Assembly (NCBI GenBank): GCA_964627605.1
Contig: CAZVGZ010000007.1
Location: 43,323 to 107,322, forward strand
Reading direction: 5' to 3'
DNA length: 64,000 nucleotides
Source of the DNA: CAZVGZ01 sp964627605
Lineage (GTDB): Bacteria; Latescibacterota; MWCZ01; CAZVGZ01
The notes beneath the pieces were generated by a model, which was not told where the DNA came from, did no database searches, and saw only the letters and a program-made list of their open reading frames with translations. The position numbers and the translations under genes were made by a program. Shown piece after piece: positions 1-6,505 of the stretch. Within the stretch, counting starts at the first letter, position 1, and each line of letters begins with the position of its first letter.

Positions 1-1299
1 CGAGCGCCTCCCAGAAAAGAAGCGCAGCAAAAACAAGGCAGCCGCAGCAAGTTGACATCACAGGTGTCAGACGCATCATACCCCAAAGGGGAATCGACCG
101 ATACCACAGGAATGATCCACGATTCAGACTCATCGCGAACCGTGTTTGAGACTTGTGAATTGAACAAACGGCGGCGCTCTGCTAAGTCACCACCGCCATC
201 CTCAATCATAGATGCCGAATCGCGAGCCGATGCCTACGCAGAGGACGAGTCGCTCGCGGCGATTGCCGAGGCGATTGTTGGTAAGTTACGGGAATTCAAG
301 GTTGACGGTGATATAGCGGGCCACGTAGTCGGTCCCCTCGTCACGCGGTACGAACTGAGATTGGCGCCAGGCGTGAAGATCAGTCAGGTGAGAAACCTGT
401 CCGACGACCTTGCCGTCGCCCTCGGTTCTCCCTCTGTGAGGTTCGAAATCCCGATTCCCGGAAAGAACACAATCGGCATCGAGATCCCCAACACCGCACC
501 GACGGTTGTGCCACTCCATGGCTTGATCGACGGTTGGGAGGACGAGTCGCCGTTAGCTTTCCCGCTTGGCGTGGATGTCGTCGGTGCGCCCAAATTCGGC
601 GACCTGGGTAAAATGCCACATCTTCTTGTGGCTGGAGCGACCAACTCTGGCAAAAGCGTGTTTCTTAACGCTCTGCTAAGCAGCCTGCTCCTTAAGAGCG
701 GTACTCAAGACTTGCGCCTTATTCTGTCCGACGTGAAACGCACGGAACTCACACCCTACGATGGCATACCGCACCTGCTCTGTCCGGTGTTGACAGAGCC
801 CAAAGCTGCTGAGGAAGCCCTTGAGTGGGCGGTTCAAGAGATGGACTCTCGTTTCGAGACGGTAACCGCCACCCACAGCCGAAACATCAGCGAGTACAAT
901 GCGGGGTGCAGCGAAGTCGAACAGCGGCTACCATACCTGGTCGTGATCGTCGACGAGCTCGCCGATCTGATGATGCAGGCCGACAAAGGGCTCGAGCAAA
1001 ATATCGTGCGGCTAGCTCAGAAGGCTCGCGCCGTGGGAATCCACCTCATTCTGGCCACGCAGAGGCCATCCACCGATGTTGTCACCGGAATGATAAAAGC
1101 CAACTTCCCAAGCCGGATAGCATTCCACGTCTCCAGCATGGTCGATTCCCGCGTCGTGTTGGATGAGAACGGAGCCGAGAAACTCGTCGGTCGCGGCGAC
1201 ATGTTGTATAAATCTGCTCAGGGGCATGAGCTTACTCGATTGCACGGCGCCTTCATCAGCACAGACGAAACCATGCGGATTGTTTCTCACTGGTGTTAG
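1..1299 (+). CDS. FtsK/SpoIIIE-family DNA translocase motor, 5'-partial, no gamma domain
   Basis: Hexameric ATP-driven DNA pump that moves chromosomal DNA at division. The reading frame is open to the window edge; the TTG at 52 is only the first possible start inside the window, so the N-terminal (normally membrane) part probably lies outside. Numbered from that TTG, the alpha/beta motor core is intact: Walker A GATNSGKS at about residue 195, the DVKR segment, Walker B LVVIVDELADLMM at about 296, the ATQRPSTDVVTG stretch and the GAEKLVGRGDMLY motif. The family normally continues 60-100 residues into a winged-helix gamma domain that reads KOPS/SRS sites and contacts XerCD. Here the protein stops at ...MRIVSHWC, and the next 260 bases encode nothing like it. 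It could be a specialised short translocase or a truncated copy. Confidence 0.85.
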   Translation, partial: RAPPRKEAQQKQGSRSKLTSQVSDASYPKGESTDTTGMIHDSDSSRTVFETCELNKRRRSAKSPPPSSIIDAESRADAYAEDESLAAIAEAIVGKLREFKVDGDIAGHVVGPLVTRYELRLAPGVKISQVRNLSDDLAVALGSPSVRFEIPIPGKNTIGIEIPNTAPTVVPLHGLIDGWEDESPLAFPLGVDVVGAPKFGDLGKMPHLLVAGATNSGKSVFLNALLSSLLLKSGTQDLRLILSDVKRTELTPYDGIPHLLCPVLTEPKAAEEALEWAVQEMDSRFETVTATHSRNISEYNAGCSEVEQRLPYLVVIVDELADLMMQADKGLEQNIVRLAQKARAVGIHLILATQRPSTDVVTGMIKANFPSRIAFHVSSMVDSRVVLDENGAEKLVGRGDMLYKSAQGHELTRLHGAFISTDETMRIVSHWC

Positions 1300-1559
1300 T
1301 CGATGGATTTGACAGCCCTTGCCGACAGCGCACGGCACGACCTTGGCGACTGGGATCGGGAGGGGATGGAGTTCAACAACTCTCTCATCGTCTGCAAAGA
1401 TTCGTGTCATCAAGTTACACTACCGGACACCTGAGGCTTGCTGGAACTGTCGCACCCGAACGTTGTAGTCTCCGCAGTAAAACCGGGAGAAGACGGTGCG
1501 ATGACTGGCAATGCGTGTACCCGACAGTTGTTTACCTATCACGATTGGAACAGAAAGAG
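1300..1559. other. Intergenic region between ftsK-like gene and aldolase cluster
   Basis: There is no convincing gene here. A 43-codon + strand frame (1303-1434) starts next to the ftsK-like stop, but it has no recognisable domain. The aldolase frame is open upstream to 1293, but the encoded residues do not resemble the family. No clear promoter pair was found. Confidence 0.5.
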
Positions 1560-2450
1560 ATGGCACTAGTACCTGCGAAAGAGTTGTTGAGGGAAGCCCG
1601 GGCAAGCGGCTATGCCGTGGGTTACTTTGAGAGCTGGAACTTGGAGTCATTGCAGGGCGTAATCGACGCCGCCGAGGAAACCAGGTCGCCCATAATAGTA
1701 GGTTTCAGCGGGGACTTCCTCAGCCATGCGGGGCGGGTGTCCACGGAGCGGCTATCATGGTACGCCGCGCTTGGTCGTGCTGCGGCTGAATCCGCCTCGG
1801 TGCCATGCGCACTGCTGTTTAACGAATGCGCTCAGGACGACTGGATTATCGAGGCTATGGATTCTGGTTTCAGCCAGGTCATGCTCGATGATCCAGCAGC
1901 AACACGCGGTGACCTTGTCAGCCGCTTGAGGCGGTTGACAGAGTACGCGGGGCCGCGTGGCGTGGCGGTAGAGGCGGAGATCGGTAATCTACCAAGCGGT
2001 GCTTCGGGCGAGATAGAAGATGTTGACTCGGGGCTGACCGACCCCGACATGGCTGCCCAGTTTGTGCGAGAAACCGGGATCGATGTGCTTGGTGTCAGTG
2101 TGGGCAACGTTCACATTCTGCTCAATGGTGATCGAAGTCTGGATTTGGACCGCCTCGCGGCAATCGCTTCAAGAGTCGATATCCCCCTCGATCTTCATGG
2201 CGGAACCGGCATCGTTGCAGACGACCTCAAGAAAGCGATCTCTCTCGGGGTGGCGAAGGTCTGCTACGGCACGTATATAAAACAGCGATATCTTAGGGAT
2301 GTGCGTGCGACGCTGACGGGCGATGAAATCAATCCCCATCAACTCCTGGGTATGGGTGGAGACGCGGATGTGATGGTGGTCGGTCGCAGGGCGGTGCGCG
2401 ACGCTGTGTTGGAGCGCATAGGGCTGCTCGGTTGCTGCGGGAGGGCGTGA
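1560..2450 (+). CDS. Class II ketose-bisphosphate aldolase-like protein with altered metal site
   Basis: A TIM-barrel protein of 296 residues, close in length to GatY/KbaY tagatose-bisphosphate aldolases. The start is the ATG at 1560, just after GAAAGAG, where family similarity begins (LLREARASGYAVGYF). Family landmarks are VEAEIG (about 137-142), the second zinc His in VGNVHILL (H185) and the third in LDLHGGTG (H213). Strikingly, the segment that normally reads ALHLDHG reads ALLFNEC here, so the catalytic Asp becomes N88 and the first zinc His becomes E89. The DGS and NVAT-type substrate-binding elements are also changed (LDDP, CYGT). It is followed 3 nt later by a PfkB kinase. It probably acts on a ketose phosphate from the same pathway, but the reaction may not be classical retro-aldol cleavage. 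Confidence 0.8.
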   Translation: MALVPAKELLREARASGYAVGYFESWNLESLQGVIDAAEETRSPIIVGFSGDFLSHAGRVSTERLSWYAALGRAAAESASVPCALLFNECAQDDWIIEAMDSGFSQVMLDDPAATRGDLVSRLRRLTEYAGPRGVAVEAEIGNLPSGASGEIEDVDSGLTDPDMAAQFVRETGIDVLGVSVGNVHILLNGDRSLDLDRLAAIASRVDIPLDLHGGTGIVADDLKKAISLGVAKVCYGTYIKQRYLRDVRATLTGDEINPHQLLGMGGDADVMVVGRRAVRDAVLERIGLLGCCGRA

Positions 2451-2453
2451 GTA

Positions 2454-3410
2454 GTGGCCCAAGTCGGATGCGCTGGAATACTGGTGGCAGATACATTCTG
2501 CGGACCGATGCCCGAACTCCCCCGCGAGGGCCATCTCCTGGCCATCGATGCCATTGAGCTCGGAGCAGGGGGATGTGCTGCCAACGTGGCGATCGGTCTG
2601 GTGAAACAGAGCTATACCGTTGATCTGGTGGCGTGTGTAGGCACCGACTCCTCTGCTGGGTCGCTGCTCAAATCCCTGGAGGACGACGGGGTCAGTTGCG
2701 AACGTGTAGTAGTTACCGAACTGTACCCGACAAGCAAGACGATGGTCCTGTTGGTGGAGAGTCAGGATAGGCGGTACATACACACGTTCGGGGCTAACAG
2801 AGCGTTCACCATCGATCACATCGACCGTGACTGGGTGGCGAATCTGAAGGTATTATACCTGGGCGGGTTGCTAGCCCTTCCATCCATAGATATGGACGAG
2901 CTGGGGGACCTGCTCAAGTTTTGCGGGGAGCGGCAGGTGGTCACAGTTGTGGATGTGGTGATTCCTCATGGGACCGAGGTGTCAAGTGCGACCAAAAGCC
3001 TCCTTTCTGATGTCGATTACTTCCTTCCGAACGACGACGAAGCGGCGCAGATCACCGGCAAGTCCGATCCTTTGGAGCAGTTGAAAGATTTGGGCGTTTG
3101 GGGAGCATCTACCAACATCATCACCTTGGGAGAGAAAGGCGCCATTGCTGCCAACGAGGCCAGATGCTGGCAGGTAAGCGCATACGGTGTTGACTCGGTT
3201 GATCCTTCTGGTGCAGGGGACGCGTTCACCAGCGGGATCATCGCCGGTATCCTACGTGGTCTCGAGATGCCCTCGATGCTTCGCTACGCCAGCGCTCTCG
3301 GCGCGAGTGTCACCACCGCTGTAGGCACCACAAGCGGCCTGCTGCCGCCTGCAGAGATCGACGCATTCGTCGAGGAACATCCTTTAACAATCGACTCCGG
3401 CACGTTGTAG
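2454..3410 (+). CDS. PfkB-family carbohydrate kinase
   Basis: Ribokinase-fold sugar kinase of 318 residues that transfers the ATP gamma-phosphate to a sugar hydroxyl. It has the N-terminal PfkB signature GGCAANVAIGL (about 37-47) and the C-terminal signature DPSGAGDAF (250-258) with the anion hole GAG and catalytic base D256. The start is a GTG at 2454, 3 nt after the aldolase stop, so the two are probably translationally coupled. The substrate cannot be read from sequence. Next to a lyxose-isomerase-like protein and an aldolase-like protein, a ketose or ketose phosphate (xylulose, fructose or similar) is a reasonable inference. Confidence 0.88.
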   Translation: MAQVGCAGILVADTFCGPMPELPREGHLLAIDAIELGAGGCAANVAIGLVKQSYTVDLVACVGTDSSAGSLLKSLEDDGVSCERVVVTELYPTSKTMVLLVESQDRRYIHTFGANRAFTIDHIDRDWVANLKVLYLGGLLALPSIDMDELGDLLKFCGERQVVTVVDVVIPHGTEVSSATKSLLSDVDYFLPNDDEAAQITGKSDPLEQLKDLGVWGASTNIITLGEKGAIAANEARCWQVSAYGVDSVDPSGAGDAFTSGIIAGILRGLEMPSMLRYASALGASVTTAVGTTSGLLPPAEIDAFVEEHPLTIDSGTL

Positions 3411-3449
3411 CGGTGCGCCAAAACCTCCCGTGAAAGGGTAAAATAGGTG

Positions 3450-3695
3450 ATGAAGAAGATTGAGATGAAAATGCCCTACCTGGCAACAACAACTGACACT
3501 GTCACCGTGTTGAGTTGGCTGGTAGAGGTTGATGGGCCGATCAAACGCGGTGAGCCGCTGTTGGAGATTGAGACCGACAAATCAATCATGGAGGTCGAAT
3601 CTTACACCACGGGCACGTTGTGTGAAATACATGTGCAACCAGGTGATGAAGTCGTAGTAGGGGAGCTGATAGCCACCATCGAGGTTGAGGGATAG
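3450..3695 (+). CDS. Stand-alone lipoyl (biotinyl-lipoyl) domain protein
   Basis: An 81-residue protein that is a single lipoyl domain. The lipoylation lysine lies in the EIETDKSIMEVES motif, preceded by the usual beta-hairpin and followed by GTLCEIHVQPGDEVVVGE. The ATG at 3450 is chosen; the GTG at 3447 is in frame and GAAAGGG lies upstream. Normally this domain is the N-terminal arm of a 2-oxoacid dehydrogenase E2, but here there is no subunit-binding domain and no catalytic acyltransferase. The E1 alpha and beta genes follow directly, so it probably accepts the acyl or aldehyde group from that E1 and works with an E2/E3 encoded elsewhere, or acts as a free swinging arm. Confidence 0.87.
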   Translation: MKKIEMKMPYLATTTDTVTVLSWLVEVDGPIKRGEPLLEIETDKSIMEVESYTTGTLCEIHVQPGDEVVVGELIATIEVEG

Positions 3696-3715
3696 TCTTG
3701 ATAAAAGGAGACAGC

Positions 3716-4714
3716 GTGATCGAGCAGACTACGGAGATATCGGTCGAATCGGCCTCAGGCTACAGCGAAGAGTTCCTCAATGATCTCTACGCACGCATGG
3801 TTTTTGTCCGGGAATTTGAGGAAGGCGTCAAATTCCTGTTCCTGGAAGGCACCATGCCAGGCACCATCCACCAGTGTCAAGGACAGGAAGGTACCGCTGT
3901 AGGAGTCTGCACTGCACTGGAGAACGATGACTACATCACATCCACTTTCCGTGGTCACGGCCATGCGCTTGCCAAAGGTCTGACGCCTGAAGAGCTACTT
4001 TTCGAACTGTCCGGTGCCGGTACTGGTTGCTGCAAAGGCAAAGGCGGCTCGATGCATGTGGGGAATTTCGACAAAGGTATGATCCCCGGTATAGCGATCG
4101 TTGGCGGTGGAATCCCTTTGGCCGCAGGGATGGCTCTGGCTTTCAAGATGAAGCAGACGTCGCAACTGGTCGCATGCTTCTTCGGCGATGGGGCCACATC
4201 AGAAGGGGCGTTTCACGAAGGAATCAACCTGGCTGCGATCTGGGACCTGTCTGTGATCTATGTCTGCGAAAACAACCTCTATGGTGCCTCCACCAGTTTC
4301 AATAAAGTCACGCGGGTGGAACGGATATCGGAGCGAGCATCGGCGTTTGGCATCCGTGGCGAAACAGTCGATGGGAACAACGTTCTTAAGGTCTACGAAG
4401 CCACAAAGCAAGCTGCAGAGGAGTGTCGCGCAGGAGAGGGTCCCGTGCTTTTGGAGCTGCTGACATATCGCCGAACGGGCCATTCCCGGCGCGATCCCGG
4501 CCACTACCAGGCAAAGGATGAGAAGGAGTACTGGTTCGCGCGCGATCCCATCGAACGTTTAGGACGCCTCTTGGTCGCTCGCGGAGATGCGAATGAAGAC
4601 TCTCTGGAGGCTGTACGCTCTGAGGCCGAGCGGCGATTTGACCAGGCGGTAGAGGCAGCGCGTCAAGAGCCGGAACCTGAGGTCGCAGATCTGTTGACGG
4701 ACGTATATGCGTAG
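3716..4714 (+). CDS. Thiamine-diphosphate 2-oxoacid/acetoin dehydrogenase E1 component, alpha subunit
   Basis: E1 alpha decarboxylates a 2-oxo acid (or cleaves acetoin) on ThDP and passes the product to a lipoyl arm. The 332-residue product carries the GDGATSEG...ENN ThDP/Mg2+ motif (about 157-187), GKGGSMHV, and the TGHSRRDPGHY loop that ends in the usual dehydrogenase-type segment. The start is the GTG at 3716, placed 5 nt after AAAGGAG; a TTG at 3698 lacks such a site. Its length and the separate beta gene fit the AcoA/PdhA alpha2beta2 type. It lies 20 nt after the lipoyl-domain gene and 39 nt before the beta subunit. The substrate is not determined. Confidence 0.9.
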   Translation: MIEQTTEISVESASGYSEEFLNDLYARMVFVREFEEGVKFLFLEGTMPGTIHQCQGQEGTAVGVCTALENDDYITSTFRGHGHALAKGLTPEELLFELSGAGTGCCKGKGGSMHVGNFDKGMIPGIAIVGGGIPLAAGMALAFKMKQTSQLVACFFGDGATSEGAFHEGINLAAIWDLSVIYVCENNLYGASTSFNKVTRVERISERASAFGIRGETVDGNNVLKVYEATKQAAEECRAGEGPVLLELLTYRRTGHSRRDPGHYQAKDEKEYWFARDPIERLGRLLVARGDANEDSLEAVRSEAERRFDQAVEAARQEPEPEVADLLTDVYA

Positions 4715-4753
4715 TCATCTCCAGACCCGCTCACCACGATTGAAGGGTAGCTA

Positions 4754-5770
4754 ATGAAGCGAATGAGCATAGCAGAGGCGCTGCGCGAGGCGATGGCCGA
4801 AGAGATGGAACGCGACGAGACCGTGTTCTGTATTGGTGAGGATATAGCCATACCAGGGGGTTTTGGTGGAGCATTTACCGCCACACTCCATCTTGAAAAG
4901 AAATTCCCCGATCGCATGTTGAATACACCGATTGCGGAGCTTGGGTTCTTCGGCGCGGCTGTAGGGGCTGCCATGATGGGGATGCGTCCCATCGCCGATG
5001 TGCAGTATGGCGATTTCCTACTGCTACCTATGGACCAGATCATAAACAACGCTGCCAAAATGCGCTACATGTCAGGCGGTACGGTAAGTGTACCCATGGT
5101 CATACGGGCTCCGGTAGGAGCGACGGGCCGCGGATCGCAGCATGCCCAGAATCTGGAAAGATATTTCATCGGCGTGCCCGGCCTCAAGGTTGTGGCGGTC
5201 TCCAACGCCTACGATGCCAAGGGGATACTCAAGGCCGCCGTTCGCGATGACAACCCGGTGATGATGTTCGAACACAAGCTGCTATACGGCTCGAAAGGAA
5301 CCCGCGCCGAGACCGGAACCACCGACGGTAGCAGGGAAATCCCGGAAGAAGACTACGTCGTGCCGTTGGACCGTGCGGCGGTAGGACGCGAGGGGTCGCA
5401 AGCGACTATCCTGTCCTGGCTGCTGATGCACCACTTTTCGATGGCGGCTGCTGATACTCTCGCCGCCGAAGGCATCGATGTGGAGGTGGTCGATGTGCGT
5501 TCGCTATCCCCTTTCGACTACGACACAATCTGCAAATCGGTACGCAAGACCGGAAGAGTGGTTATCGTGGAGGAAGGCCCCAAGACCGGCGGCGTCTCCG
5601 CAGAACTCGCCACAGGAATCATGGAGCACTGTGGAAAAGAATTACAAGAACCGATAGTCCGTGTAGCTTCCCCGGACGTTCCGGTGCCATTCGCGCCGGT
5701 TCTGGAGAACGCCTATCGCCCAGATACGCAAAGGATAGTAGAGGCGGTACGTCGGATGCTGCAGGATTGA
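4754..5770 (+). CDS. 2-oxoacid/acetoin dehydrogenase E1 component, beta subunit
   Basis: A transketolase-like beta subunit of 338 residues that completes the ThDP site with the alpha subunit. The Glu that activates ThDP is E29 in the GEDIAIPGGFGGAF region. QYGDFLLLPMDQIINNAAKM and GRGSQHAQ are typical of PdhB/AcoB. The C-terminal half has the transketolase C fold (EGIDVEVVDVRSLSPFD, VIVEEGPKTGG). The start ATG follows GAAGGG. No dihydrolipoyl acyltransferase core or dihydrolipoamide dehydrogenase is found in the window, so the complex is incomplete locally. Confidence 0.9.
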   Translation: MKRMSIAEALREAMAEEMERDETVFCIGEDIAIPGGFGGAFTATLHLEKKFPDRMLNTPIAELGFFGAAVGAAMMGMRPIADVQYGDFLLLPMDQIINNAAKMRYMSGGTVSVPMVIRAPVGATGRGSQHAQNLERYFIGVPGLKVVAVSNAYDAKGILKAAVRDDNPVMMFEHKLLYGSKGTRAETGTTDGSREIPEEDYVVPLDRAAVGREGSQATILSWLLMHHFSMAAADTLAAEGIDVEVVDVRSLSPFDYDTICKSVRKTGRVVIVEEGPKTGGVSAELATGIMEHCGKELQEPIVRVASPDVPVPFAPVLENAYRPDTQRIVEAVRRMLQD

Positions 5771-5806
5771 TTTCGCAACCATGGTCACCGACCAGGAGCT
5801 GACACT

Positions 5807-6352
5807 ATGCTGACCAAGGCGCAAGTGAAAGCGTACCAGAACCAGGCCGCCGATATGTTCCTCAAAGCCGGAATCTATATCACGGACCAGGAGAGGGAAC
5901 AGGTCGAGATCGCAGATTTCGACCTGGATCAGTTCGAGCAGACAGGGTTGGGGGTGCTGGTATACGTGAATACCGAACGATGCTGCGCCAAGGAGCTGGC
6001 GATGTGGCCACGCCAGACATGCCCTGAGCACCATCACCCCTCCAGCGGCGACAGACCGGGCAAAGAAGAGACATTCCGCTGCCGTTGGGGGACGGTGTAC
6101 CTCTATGAATCCGGCGAGCCAACTACCGAACCAATATCAAAGCCGCCTGTCGGCCGAGAACATACCTACGATGTCTGGCACGAGATTGTGTTGAAGCCAG
6201 GCGACCAATACACACTTAGTCCTGCTACCTGGCACTGGTTTCAGTCTGGAGATGAAGGGGCGGTAGTCTCAGAGTTCTCCTCAACGAGCACTGACGATAC
6301 CGATATCTTCACCGACAAAGAGATTCAGCGAGACACACAGATCGTAGATTGA
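5807..6352 (+). CDS. D-lyxose ketol-isomerase-like cupin
   Basis: A 181-residue cupin that resembles D-lyxose isomerases, which interconvert D-lyxose and D-xylulose and often D-mannose and D-fructose with Mn2+. Candidate metal ligands are H75-H77 in CPEHHHP, E87/E88 in GKEETF and H143 in PATWHWFQSG. The start ATG lies 8 nt after AGGAG. As last gene of the + strand cluster it could supply a ketose to the PfkB kinase and the aldolase-like protein. The fold call is firm; the exact sugar is inferred from family. Confidence 0.85.
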   Translation: MLTKAQVKAYQNQAADMFLKAGIYITDQEREQVEIADFDLDQFEQTGLGVLVYVNTERCCAKELAMWPRQTCPEHHHPSSGDRPGKEETFRCRWGTVYLYESGEPTTEPISKPPVGREHTYDVWHEIVLKPGDQYTLSPATWHWFQSGDEGAVVSEFSSTSTDDTDIFTDKEIQRDTQIVD

Positions 6353-6505
6353 TGCGAATACAGCATCCAGAGCCTAATTCGTTCACGTTAACTGCAGCGC
6401 TGGCGGGCATGCCACCATCACCCGAATAACACGCGCCACGTCGTCAGGATTGGAGTTGCTGCGCGGGGCCATCGGTCGTGCACTATCGCATTGGTTAGGC
6501 ACCCG

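Noticed and set aside
1293..1559. 89-codon upstream extension of the aldolase frame
   Set aside because: No family similarity, Arg/Ser-rich composition, and it overlaps the ftsK-like stop; the ATG at 1560 fits the family start.
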